Shown here: positions 45,201 through 52,350 of the stretch, in pieces
How the letters are laid out: each line of letters starts with the position of its first letter
How positions within the stretch are numbered: position 1 is the first letter of the stretch
NCBI RefSeq assembly: GCF_003863965.1
Contig: NZ_RRCN01000002.1
Location: forward strand, 436,569-500,568
From: Paenibacillus oralis
Lineage (GTDB): Bacteria > Bacillota > Bacilli > Paenibacillales > Paenibacillaceae
Length of the DNA stretch: 64,000 bases
Direction: 5' to 3'
Notes under the pieces: model-generated
What the model was told of the DNA's origin: nothing
The model's database searches: none
What the model saw: only the letters and a program-made list of their open reading frames with translations
Position numbers and translations under genes: made by a program

Positions 45201-46731
45201 AATCGAGGAAGTATACTTCTATACTGAAAACAGCAGAGGAGATACTTCAGAAGCTGCTGTCCATTCATTCCTTATGGTGCCGGCTGCACCTACGGATGTA
45301 AAATACCAATCCGCTCCTTATTCTGTAACAATCGACCTTTCCGGAAGCGAAGTCAAGGGAGCAATCGGCTATGTAATTGAGCGCGATGGCAAAAAAATTG
45401 CTCAAACTTCCGTTACGTCAGCGGTGTACGTAGATACGAATCTTTATCCTGGACAAACCTACCACTACCTGATCAAATCGGTGAACGATTCGGGTATAAG
45501 TGAGGAAGGGCATGCTGTTGACGTAACAACACTACCGAGTGGTATGAAAGGCGTTCCTACTGTAGGAAATACTACAACAGATGAAGTCAACCTTACTTGG
45601 GAGCCGGTTGAAGGTGCGACAGGTTATAAATTGTACTACGACGAGTCCCTTATTACAGAAACAGACAAACCTTCAGTAAACATTTCGGGACTGGAAAGTG
45701 CTCATCAGTACAGCCATTACCGAGTCATTCCATACAACCAAGCAGGGGTAGGCAAAGGGGCTGATGTGCCGGTATTTGTAACCTTGCCAGATCCTAATTT
45801 TACTGTGAACGCCACAGGTAAGAGCAACACTGAAGTTGATTTTACTTGGACATTACCGTCTAATAACGAGATTTTTGTCCTTTCTTTCGGTGGCTTGGTA
45901 ATCTACCGCGGGAAAGATCAGAGCTTCTCGTGGAAGGATCTGAAGAGCGGTACAGCCTATCAAGTGGAAGCATGGACCGAAAATGAACTTGGTGATCGGA
46001 GTGACGCCAAACAGATTACCGCTCGTACTCTTGGGTTCCTTTCTCCACCCAGTGGAGGCAAAGGAGGTGGAGGCGGGGGAACACCTTCAACGTCTACTCC
46101 TATTAATTTTGAAAAGGATGTGCCACCTGACCTTAACGATACACCTCCTTATCCAGTGGCTCCTGTGGTTAAGCAGGTGAAATTTGTAGACATTGATAAC
46201 ACCTTCAACAAAGATCAGATTGAGTACCTGGCTCAGCAAGGTGTTATCGAAGGAGTGACGGAGACAAGGTTTGAACCAGGACTTGCTATCACTAGAGCCG
46301 AATTCACAACACTGATTATTAGATTGATGGGCTTTAAACCAGTTGATTATCAAAACACATTTAAAGACGTTAAGGCAGAAGACTGGTTTGCTCAGTTCAT
46401 CGCAGTAGGAGTTGCTAACAATGTAGTCTCGGGAATGGGAGCGGGAGTGTTTGTTCCTAACGATCATATTACAAGAGAGCAGGCATCAGTTATTCTTGCC
46501 AATGTGCTTAAATCAATGAATGCATCAGCGTTGTCAAACGGGCAGGAGTTTGTAGATCAAGAGAACATCTCTAAATGGGCTGAGGAAAAGGTCAAATATT
46601 TGTCGCAAATGGAAATGGTCACTGGATATGAGGATAGATCTTTCCGGCCGCTGAACAAACTCACTCGTGCGGAAGCAGCTGCCCTAATCTATCGGCTAAT
46701 AGACGTAGTTAACAACAAACTTAAGAATTAA
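39283..46731 (+). CDS. Giant S-layer-homology / fibronectin-III surface protein, 2482 aa
   Basis: TTG 39283 has GGAAGGGAG about 6 bases upstream. Signal peptide with AYAAAVDN cleavage region near residue 40; a unique N-terminal beta-sandwich (about 45-275, with FYGSGEGNVSTIL and TFYWDTKVND), an Ig-like repeat, fibronectin III, four Ig-like/OmpL47-type repeats (about 553-985), many further fibronectin III repeats, a Gly-rich linker (about 2256-2266) and three SLH domains (about 2296-2482). The middle is clearly related to the 1505-aa neighbour (shared SDVNPITYE, RFYKVT and WYVHAKVED phrases in the same order), so the pair arose by duplication. Wall-anchored exposed role; ligand unknown. Confidence 0.9.
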   Translation: MKRKGLRKTSETMGKVLLAVALLSPPLASTGLLMPSAYAAAVDNITVVSDTATLKAVQSSVVKVEMTDKGRYRIILLPNTNVFYGSGEGNVSTILDYNGTTINFNSLPLNYFRINNNVIEMSRQKDSLEFILRVSIVNATSLGAYMKVELEAVNRSGGNQNLGGTFYWDTKVNDNDGSPFEVIPNGWRNYSGGVQVTAFYANTYNVVDADRIWMGQYSNPDNASLSGGSSPSYYTVGQKISASDTAAQFWWNQQTVSNGASRKFSTIVGIGPQNTPPSFTLSSPASGQTFYKGQSLQITGTTKDSDVGDVLTVKWSIDGGPENILNTLTADGSNQQFTMNYTLPTNMSDGAHTLQVWVMDDKGGVSSVSNVNFTVKSFVIPGQPVFNATQPNGFDISWDKKENDASVTYELLNSTTNQTINTGTANSTTVTGLTPNTSYSFVVRAKNSSGEYTSYSPVSNLFTLANAPASASITQSGNSPHATWSANGNPTGTTYKYELRDQGGAVVKSGTTTSTSTSIPLDGVPDGRYNLFVCAINGNGISTTYASAGQVLKDTTAPTAPGVSIAPSTWTNSSATVTITHGTDNLSGVQKSQYKIGSAGTWVDYTTPFTISTEGLQDVYARTFDNFGNISSVASSTALIDKTAPMQPSISLNPLGWTSSSVTVTITPGSDTLSGVLKTQYKIGPGGSWADYTAPITISAEGLSDVYARTIDYASNVSSEATVTAKIDKTAPSAPAITLSDSNWSNKDVTFTISSGADNGSGVAKNQYKIGAGAWVDYTGIVTISTEGQTDIYARTVDNVGNISTQTVARALIDKTPPSDPQVLLSESTWTQKPVTFSIGGSSDVNPITYEYKINGGDYKVGTSGTISENGVTTITVRASDSVGNISNEISKKIYVDAVDPFISIGPNTQDWTDKDVKVTINYSDEHSGVDPNKRFYKVTSSPNLPTSWETATSNNQEVMIQSEGVWYVHAKVEDLAGNTFQTTSSEIRLQRMPQIPVNLRVTQVTEKTAQLTFDLPAGVLSDGYQYEVKNSTTGKSWLLDHPSNTITDLSLEGDHAYEYQVRAINHVGSSPFGNSVSALTLPKPPDNLVVQSVGTDYSRATVSFDPVDSASYYRIVAKDKNDNIVYNETVTDTVYQPVDGLDAGTMYTISVSGINASGEGTSRNAGYLSLPAAPGNFNSIQIEETAIKLGWESVTSATYFSLNRNGRPVYEGPELQFSDSGLDSGTIYNYSLRAFNEAGEGEKSVLDGLITLPGHIQNLHTSDYTTNSLLLTWDEVRGATRYVIMVNGKLYKTVPAGQPSLMISDLASGTEYTFSVYAVNESGQGVEAYTSGTTIPDQVSAINATDIQETAGRITWEPVLGANRYRITVGDKMFEVAGNFYDIRGLTGSQKYHYSVEAGNESGYGKATEGDFLTLPYSPNNIEVTATTESSIGLKWAPVETASSYIVTMDGKVVGTPASAEITIEGLTDGSNHVFTIQAVNLSGESQKSIFGWMTKPIAPTVVWTNPNTYSTDVMWEPVNGAEEYIVERAETVIYRGKDTRFTLTGLSDGQEYDYTIRAVNANMVSSSKTSFGFKTLPRKPVIVTATEVQTATLTLDLSNTQMNGIDRYVIGRNGDVIATIPSSQKSYKDEGLDAGTAYTYSIQGQNKSGSGDAFSFKATTQTDPVNLKTVKVEPGTNQLYISWGKVKGAASYQIRNTVTGEVYTTSTTDVSVPNLNSGTNYSFEIAAVNINGVVSKSVAFTGLTKPAEPATASIGRVSDSSITIDLTQTSVQGADEFIIERGGKEIGRVSAGIDSYEEKGLEAGQVYTYVIKAGNKSGMSDHGFSLTAKTVPASIDKLAEATAVTENSATVSWDKVKGADGYRVFIGTRLITTTAETTATIDNLVSAKAYDNISIVAFNDAGDAMPIRVKEFETLPVIKGLDVISKPGTTKAKLSWTLPSKNEIFVLVYKGKEIYRGKEREFMAAGFTPGEIEEVYFYTENSRGDTSEAAVHSFLMVPAAPTDVKYQSAPYSVTIDLSGSEVKGAIGYVIERDGKKIAQTSVTSAVYVDTNLYPGQTYHYLIKSVNDSGISEEGHAVDVTTLPSGMKGVPTVGNTTTDEVNLTWEPVEGATGYKLYYDESLITETDKPSVNISGLESAHQYSHYRVIPYNQAGVGKGADVPVFVTLPDPNFTVNATGKSNTEVDFTWTLPSNNEIFVLSFGGLVIYRGKDQSFSWKDLKSGTAYQVEAWTENELGDRSDAKQITARTLGFLSPPSGGKGGGGGGTPSTSTPINFEKDVPPDLNDTPPYPVAPVVKQVKFVDIDNTFNKDQIEYLAQQGVIEGVTETRFEPGLAITRAEFTTLIIRLMGFKPVDYQNTFKDVKAEDWFAQFIAVGVANNVVSGMGAGVFVPNDHITREQASVILANVLKSMNASALSNGQEFVDQENISKWAEEKVKYLSQMEMVTGYEDRSFRPLNKLTRAEAAALIYRLIDVVNNKLKN

Positions 46732-46761
46732 GAATAAATTGGAGCCTACCCCAGAAAAGAG

Positions 46762-46860
46762 TTTCTATTATTAAGGTAGGTAACTGCATACTTGAACGGG
46801 GAAGCACCCCAGATTGGAGTTCATCCAATTTGGGGTGCTTATTTTTATCAGGAGAGGGGG
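46762..46860 (+). promoter_or_regulatory. Family-2 leader F3
   Basis: TATTAT (46766-46771), GGTAGGTAACTGCATACTTG, AACGG, then GGAAGCACCCCA pairing with TGGGGTGCTT around ATTGG/CCAAT and ATTTTTAT. Followed by AGGAGAGGGGG before the ATG at 46872. Confidence 0.8.
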
Positions 46861-46871
46861 CTACTAGTTAT

Positions 46872-47204
46872 ATGTTATTCACTTCAAATAAGGACAATCA
46901 TGGCAAAATGGGTTATTCTGCTGGGAAATCTGCAATCGATCTTCTATCCAAATTACAGGATCTACTTAAAGCTGAACTGGATTATTATGAAAGGTACTAT
47001 TCACCCTCGATGATTAGTGAATATTCTCTTGATCTAATTAAAATACAAGCTGAGATAAAAGGCACAAAAGATACGAACTATCTTTCTTATCTCAAGAGCA
47101 TGGAAAGAATACTGATTAGTCGTATAACCAAATATGACTCGAATCAACGAGCTCTGATCAGCAAGGAAATTAAACATGTAGAGGAAAGGATTCGCGATTT
47201 CTAA
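46872..47204 (+). CDS. Hypothetical helical protein, 110 aa
   Basis: ATG 46872 is preferred to 46830 because AGGAGAGGGGG precedes it and 46830 lies in the leader terminator. The product is mostly long helices (LLSKLQDLLKAELDYYERYY). No family is recognised. It precedes the coiled-coil gene at 47320 by 115 bases. Confidence 0.6.
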   Translation: MLFTSNKDNHGKMGYSAGKSAIDLLSKLQDLLKAELDYYERYYSPSMISEYSLDLIKIQAEIKGTKDTNYLSYLKSMERILISRITKYDSNQRALISKEIKHVEERIRDF

Positions 47205-47319
47205 AAATCCCAGTTATAAATTTAGAGATTAAGTGGTAGACTAAGATTACCGGGTCTACCACGTTTTTAATGAGTTTAATTTAGGTTTACTATGGTCTAC
47301 TCAAGAAGGGATGTTGGTA

Positions 47320-48186
47320 ATGGATTCAATGGATCGTGCCCAGGAGCGAAATGATGCAATAGAAGAAACAAGAAGAGCTCGGGAACTTGGTGGAGATGAC
47401 AAGAAAGGTAAAGTGGTTAAATCTTTTAAGGTTAGGCCAGAAACCAGAGACTGGATAGACAAACTCTTTGCTGCCTCTGGTATTCAAGTACAAGATGAGT
47501 GGCTAGAGAAAGTTGTTCAGGATTGGGAGATGCGCGAGCTTGCGAAAGGAAATCCGGATTTTACCTATCTACTTGATAAACTTGATTACTTCCTCGGCGG
47601 GATTTCGAACATCTTCCTTGCTTTTCTGCATGGTGAGCAGGCAGAAAAGAGGCAGATGGAGGACCGATACTCTGCAGATGCCGATAAGCTGCAGGAAGAG
47701 TTGGAAAAAGCAAGAGAGGATCTGAGCAAGCAACTTGAGGAAAACAAAGAGATGTCTCTTTTTGTGGAAAGAATCCAGAAAGAAAAAGAACAACAGGATG
47801 CGACTATCGAGCAACTGCGGGGTTTAGTTGATAAATCAGATTTGTTGGTGAAAGAATACACAGTAAAAAATCAGAATCTCTCTGATTTGGTTTCCAAGCA
47901 GACGAAAGCCGCAGAAGAAGGCGAAAAACACGCAGAGGAAGCAAGGGCTATTCGAACTCAGAATGAGCAACTGACGCGGCAATTAAAGGAACTTGAGGAC
48001 AGAATGACTCGTATGGAGGAAAAGCATCGAGAAGAGTTGGCAAGTTCCCTTGCAAAAAAGGATCTCGAACATGAAAAAGAGAAAGTACAGCTACAGGCTG
48101 AATACCAAGATAAACTTGAAAGCATGAGAAATGAAATGACCCAATGGCTTATGGAAGCCTTAAAACCAGGGCGTATCGAAGAATGA
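47320..48186 (+). CDS. Coiled-coil protein with an N-terminal DNA-binding-like segment, 288 aa
   Basis: ATG 47320 with AGAAGGG about 9 bases upstream (ATG 47311 also possible). Residues about 30-60 (VVKSFKVRPETRDWIDKLFA) resemble a ribbon-helix-helix or short HTH; the rest (about 105-280) is a nearly unbroken coiled coil of Glu/Lys/Gln/Leu heptads. The plan recalls KfrA-type plasmid proteins, but the N-terminal domain is not clearly KfrA. A structural or segregation-support role is inference. Confidence 0.65.
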   Translation: MDSMDRAQERNDAIEETRRARELGGDDKKGKVVKSFKVRPETRDWIDKLFAASGIQVQDEWLEKVVQDWEMRELAKGNPDFTYLLDKLDYFLGGISNIFLAFLHGEQAEKRQMEDRYSADADKLQEELEKAREDLSKQLEENKEMSLFVERIQKEKEQQDATIEQLRGLVDKSDLLVKEYTVKNQNLSDLVSKQTKAAEEGEKHAEEARAIRTQNEQLTRQLKELEDRMTRMEEKHREELASSLAKKDLEHEKEKVQLQAEYQDKLESMRNEMTQWLMEALKPGRIEE

Positions 48187-48232
48187 AAAAAGCAGCTTCT
48201 CCATTTTGAGGAGAAGTGCTTTTTGTTTTCCG
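48187..48232 (+). terminator. Intrinsic terminator
   Basis: AAAGCAGCTTCTCC and GGAGAAGTGCTTT pair around ATTTTGA and are followed by TTGTTTTCC. Confidence 0.8.
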
Positions 48233-48246
48233 CTTCATATTAAACT

Positions 48247-48459
48247 TCACCTCCGTGAAGACTTTTCTTTAATTGTTAGGTATAAGTCATTTGCTTCTCT
48301 CCAAAAGAGAAACCTTATGATGAATGTGTTTATACAGATGGCGATAATTGGGGCAGCTATTTTCTGTGCATCGTTATAGAAACATCTAATGATAAATGTG
48401 GCAAATTCACCCCCGGTGATGGCTAGTATAGCACAACAAATCCATTGTGTTATTCTCAT
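48247..48459 (-). CDS. Small membrane protein, 70 aa
   Basis: ATG 48459 with AAAGGAAG about 7 bases upstream. Two hydrophobic helices (about residues 5-24 and 34-55) and a charged C-terminal tail ending KSSRR. The gene lies directly behind leader F6. No family is recognised. Confidence 0.6.
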   Translation of the reverse strand: MRITQWICCAILAITGGEFATFIIRCFYNDAQKIAAPIIAICINTFIIRFLFWREANDLYLTIKEKSSRR

Positions 48460-48477
48460 AGGTAGTCTTCCTTTCAA

Positions 48478-48565
48478 ATAAAAAAAGCACCAAATCCATC
48501 TGTCTTAAAGAGGGACTGGTACTTCCAGTTTTAGATATTCGGTTACTCATAGTATATCAGGATTC
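48478..48565 (-). promoter_or_regulatory. Family-2 leader F6 (minus strand)
   Basis: On the minus strand TATACT (48551-48556), GAGTAACCGAATATC, AAAACTGGAAGTACC, loop AGTCCCTC ... GATGGATTT, then GGTGCTTTTTTTATT. The loop is nearly the same as in F7, so the two are recent copies. Confidence 0.75.
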
Positions 48566-48618
48566 CTAATCTAATGTCTACAAGATACATGTGTAGGTGG
48601 GATCATTAAACTCATTAA

Positions 48619-49578
48619 TCATCTTCGTATTATTCGCTTTGCTTCAGGATTGTCTACACTTTTATGTTGATTCTTCTCATTGTTGTCTACCCGTATAACT
48701 CTAAGTCCAGTATTTGACTCACTATCATCAGTATTCGTTCTGCGCTGAGTCACAGGTTGAGTAGATTCAGTCGTGGTGGTGTTGTTATTAAGCATGTTTT
48801 CCAGTGCATCTGCTACTGAAACAGGACGCTGTGATCGAGGCCGGGTTGTCTGAGTGGACTCTTGCCTAGAATTCTGTTCTGTTCTTCTTCTATCAGTGGA
48901 GCCATTTATATCATCTCCGAATATACGTCTCAGTATTTGGTAACCTACTGAAGTTACAGACGTAAGAACCAGAAATGAACCTAAAAAATATAAAGGAGTT
49001 AAAAGGAATTTCGAAGAATCTTCTTCTTTATCTTTTTTTGGAGAGCTGGATTCTTTGTTCTGCTCTTTATTTGCTACTTTTAAAGTGTTTAAATTCCGGA
49101 ATGTATTCATAAAATCCATTACACCTGCAGAAAAGTCTTCATTTTGGGCATATGAAACAAAGTGCATTCTAATCAGTTTTTCAAGGGTGGTTTCATTTGG
49201 GTTCTCTTTATTATCATATTCCTGTGGAAGATTAACATTTGAAAGATAGGCAGTGTTCCTATAATTGACTTCGATTCGATGGTCCTGTTTTGATATCAAA
49301 ATGAGCGCCTCGTCATTATTCAGTCCCCAGGAATTAAAAACTTCAGCTGCGTATTGTGCAGAATTCTGACCGTTTAGTGTATCGATGGTTAGTATGTAAA
49401 AGGTTATGTTCGAATCTTCCTGGTGAGCGATACTATTTATTTCATCAATTTTTTCATTTGGGAAAATATGTGCCATGTCTTGCACGTAGTCTTTCTTTTC
49501 TGGTACTGATGCAAGGGCTGTCATAGGTGTGGATATAATAAGAAAAAATAAGAAAAGCACAACCGTTATTTTATTCAT
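48619..49578 (-). CDS. Membrane-anchored TPM-domain protein, 319 aa
   Basis: Signal peptide (about 1-23), then a TPM domain (residues about 30-140; VQDMAHIFPNEKIDEINSIA, NNDEALILISKQDHRIEVNY) of the YgcG/TLP18.3/MOLO-1 type, a charged linker, one membrane helix (about 190-212) and a long cytoplasmic tail. The TPM fold is linked to phosphatase-like or chaperone roles; the active residues are not verified here. The tail ends with a block (ALENMLNNNTTTTES ... GLRVIRVDNNE ... RIIRR) also found at the end of the 623-aa membrane protein. ATG 49578 follows GAGGTG. Confidence 0.8.
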   Translation of the reverse strand: MNKITVVLFLFFLIISTPMTALASVPEKKDYVQDMAHIFPNEKIDEINSIAHQEDSNITFYILTIDTLNGQNSAQYAAEVFNSWGLNNDEALILISKQDHRIEVNYRNTAYLSNVNLPQEYDNKENPNETTLEKLIRMHFVSYAQNEDFSAGVMDFMNTFRNLNTLKVANKEQNKESSSPKKDKEEDSSKFLLTPLYFLGSFLVLTSVTSVGYQILRRIFGDDINGSTDRRRTEQNSRQESTQTTRPRSQRPVSVADALENMLNNNTTTTESTQPVTQRRTNTDDSESNTGLRVIRVDNNEKNQHKSVDNPEAKRIIRR

Positions 49579-49702
49579 AGGGATCACCTCAAGTAAGACT
49601 TTTATTTAATAATATCAAGTGACTGCTTTATCGACAGTTTTAGTGGCAACGACAAAATTGCTATGGCTAACCTAAAATTTCTAAACACGTATTATGTTCC
49701 AA

Positions 49703-49785
49703 TTAAAGAAGCACCAAATCCATCTGCTGTTACAGAGGGACTGGTGCTTCCAGATATCAGTATTCAATTACTTCGAGTATACCAG
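49703..49785 (-). promoter_or_regulatory. Family-2 leader F7 (minus strand)
   Basis: TATACT (49776-49781, minus), GAAGTAATTGAATACTG, ATATCTGGAAGCACC, loop AGTCCCTC ... GATGGATTT, then GGTGCTTCTTTAATT. It precedes the TPM gene by about 120 bases. Confidence 0.75.
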
Positions 49786-49866
49786 CATCTCTTAACTTAT
49801 GTCTATATGGTACTTTGGGAACGCATTTCTATTTCGCCCGGCAAGGGGGGGTATTGACCGGAACAA

Positions 49867-50045
49867 TTAAAGATCAGTATTCAGGGTTTTCTCCATCTTG
49901 AAGAATTTCAAATGATTTTTTCCATATAACTCATTGTTAGAGGTCGCTTTAGCAATAGTCCCCCTGATCATTAGATAGCCGTCATAGCCTTCGACGATTT
50001 TCATCAGACGCTCAGTTATTAAGAGGGGATAAACAGAAGTGTCAC
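49867..50045 (-). pseudogene. Small hypothetical gene, probably frameshifted at its start
   Basis: A good site (TTTAGGGGC) precedes GTG 50045, which opens MTLLFIPS and stops. A second frame carries LLITERLMKIVEGYDGYLMI and RGTIAKATSNNELYGKNHLK to TAA 49867. A one-base change would join them into about 58 aa; ATG 50004 could start a 45-aa product. It directly follows the zinc-ribbon gene. Confidence 0.4.
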
Positions 50046-50059
50046 GCCCCTAAATTGAG

Positions 50060-50242
50060 TTAGATTACTTTTATGGCGAAGTCGTCTTCATTCCCGCAGA
50101 TGCATTTTTTGAATCCTGTTTCAATATGCTCACCAGTATGTATACCCCGAAAAGTATATTTTTCGCCACAATTGTTACACTTAATTTTAACTTTTACCTT
50201 TTTACCAGTCAGAATACCTGATTCAGAGTTTTTTTCAGCCAA
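50060..50242 (-). CDS. Small zinc-ribbon protein, 60 aa
   Basis: TTG 50242 with GAGGAAG about 6 bases upstream. KIKCNNCGEKYTF and FKKCICGNEDDF supply four Cys for one zinc. N-terminal third is basic. It lies 35 bases after the stop of the 623-aa membrane gene and is probably co-transcribed with it. Confidence 0.65.
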   Translation of the reverse strand: MAEKNSESGILTGKKVKVKIKCNNCGEKYTFRGIHTGEHIETGFKKCICGNEDDFAIKVI

Positions 50243-50276
50243 GGAGACTTCCTCTCTTTCTCTTAGGGAAAACTAA

Positions 50277-52148
50277 CTAACAGTTATCTTCATCGGACCT
50301 ATCGCCTCCAACATTTCTAGTATCACCGTTCGAGTCTGGGGGTTCGGAGTCAGATCCAAATCGTATTATCCTATTTGCTTCAGGAATGTATTTTTCATAA
50401 TTTTGTTCATTATCCTTTACGCGTATAACTCTAAATCCGGAATTTGATTCACCATCGTCAGTACTAATGTTGCTTCTACTCTCAGGAGGAGCAAATTCAG
50501 ACGTGGTTGTGGTGTTATTAAGCAAGTTTTCCAGAGCTTCGGCAAATAAAGAATTGGGCAGTTGGGTTTGAGTTCGTATCATTTGCCTTATCACATTTTC
50601 AAGATGCTTAACATTAGCCGTAAACTGAGAAATCTCTAGTTCTAATAAATCCAGGTCGAATGGATGAATTTGGGTGAGTTTCTCAAGTCGTTCTTTTTGA
50701 ACCTTAGTTCGTTCGAATATAGCAGAGAGGCCAGAAATCGAATATATTTGCAGCCCATTTTTCACTGCTTCGTCTTCAGCTTCACGCAATCTAAGTGACC
50801 AGGAATTTAGTTCCCTCCGAGCAGAATCGATTTTATTCGTAAATATCCGCTGAGAGTTTTCAATCATTTTGAAAGAACCCTCAATTGTAGCTAATCTAGA
50901 CTCAACATCGATGACTAAATCATATGCCTCTCGGTACTTTTGTACTTGATCGGACAATAATCCTTTGATTTTTGATATGTCTGCCTGCAGAGATCGGAGC
51001 TCGGAGAGCTTATCATGATAATCTGCCGGCAGCCTGCGCCAATGCTTTTCAACCAGGATATCCTTGAGTTCAATGTGTATGTTATTGAACTTTTCATCGG
51101 TAAGTGTTATCTCTGAATTTAATTTTTCAATCTTGTGAAGGACTTTGATGACTTGCTTCTTTAAAGAAATTCGTTCCTGAACATCATCGATGGCAGCTCT
51201 TAAGCTTTTGGATAATTCCTTAGAATGCCGAGTAGCTTCATCCAAGTGACCATCATTAAACGATCGCTCGAATAGACGGAGTGATTGTTCAGCATCCGAT
51301 ATTTTGGAATATGGATTAAACTCAATCAATCTCAAGTTATTCACAGCGAGGAGGCGATCGACCTGCCCCTTGAAATTATGAATACGCTGCACCGCGGTAC
51401 TCAATTCTTGAAACAGTTCAGGCATTCGGTTCAAACGCATTTTAAATTCGTCCATTTTTTCGCTTAATACATTTAAATTTGAATCGATGGATTCAAGATC
51501 GTACATATGGAAGTTCAAAGCTTTATCCAACTCTCTTTGAATTTCAATGAGTTCTTGATGGAACTTTTTATTCCCAGTGTCCATGGAGACTTTTTCGTAG
51601 GAGTCTTGAAGCTCCTTTAGTCTGACATTCAATTGTTCACCGAATTTATAGATTTCATTCGTCATTACTATAAACGCTTGAACCTGATTCCTTGTGCCGA
51701 TGAGGGAAATTTGAATTTCATCAAGCTGCTTCTTTATCTCGCTTATATTGATTTCATATGCCTTCGTTCGAAGAAGAGGAATCCGAATCACTTTAAGCCC
51801 GATAAGTAGTTGTGAAGTCTGGGAAGATAGGGTATTTAGGTTTTTACTAAGCAATTCTAGGTCTACCACGGATGATCCTTTAAAATTACTCGTTAGATCC
51901 TTAACTGCATTTTGAGTTTCATTCAGTTCAGTATTTAAAGAGGAAATTTCCGAGTTGATTTTTATTTTGACTTTATAACTTCTATTCATTCGTCTTTTAA
52001 TAAATATAGTGATAACTAGAGCAACAATGAAAGCAGCAATTACAGGAAAGATCTGAATGGATATATTATTCAAATCGGCCCAGTATGGTACGGATACGTC
52101 TATCGAGTTCGGTTCAACTGATGCCGAAAATGGTAATATTCTATTCAA
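50277..52148 (-). CDS. EzrA-like single-pass coiled-coil membrane protein, 623 aa
   Basis: A short extracytoplasmic N-terminus, one membrane helix (about residues 32-50, IFPVIAAFIVALVITIFIKR) and some 470 residues of spectrin-like coiled coil give the layout of the septation regulator EzrA. The C-terminal 80 residues differ from EzrA and match the tail of the TPM protein (ALENLLNNTTTTSE ... TDDGESNSGFRVIRVKDNEQ ... PEANRIIR). TTG 52148 with GAGGTG 6 bases upstream is preferred to GTG 52157. A role in organising a membrane machine on this replicon is inference. Confidence 0.75.
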   Translation of the reverse strand: MNRILPFSASVEPNSIDVSVPYWADLNNISIQIFPVIAAFIVALVITIFIKRRMNRSYKVKIKINSEISSLNTELNETQNAVKDLTSNFKGSSVVDLELLSKNLNTLSSQTSQLLIGLKVIRIPLLRTKAYEINISEIKKQLDEIQISLIGTRNQVQAFIVMTNEIYKFGEQLNVRLKELQDSYEKVSMDTGNKKFHQELIEIQRELDKALNFHMYDLESIDSNLNVLSEKMDEFKMRLNRMPELFQELSTAVQRIHNFKGQVDRLLAVNNLRLIEFNPYSKISDAEQSLRLFERSFNDGHLDEATRHSKELSKSLRAAIDDVQERISLKKQVIKVLHKIEKLNSEITLTDEKFNNIHIELKDILVEKHWRRLPADYHDKLSELRSLQADISKIKGLLSDQVQKYREAYDLVIDVESRLATIEGSFKMIENSQRIFTNKIDSARRELNSWSLRLREAEDEAVKNGLQIYSISGLSAIFERTKVQKERLEKLTQIHPFDLDLLELEISQFTANVKHLENVIRQMIRTQTQLPNSLFAEALENLLNNTTTTSEFAPPESRSNISTDDGESNSGFRVIRVKDNEQNYEKYIPEANRIIRFGSDSEPPDSNGDTRNVGGDRSDEDNC

Positions 52149-52350
52149 AATGATCACCTCAAGTAAGTCTTTATCTAAATAGTATCCTGTATAAGGATTA
52201 TCGGCATTCTTCGCGACTTACGTAAAGCGAAATTCAATGTTGGAACCTAAATGAAGCTGTAGGAGTTAACAATTTTGATCTCATGTTACGGAAAAATTTC
52301 ATTAGGGGTATAATGGTAGTTATTAAGAAATCTTGTCAGGGTAGTGGGTG

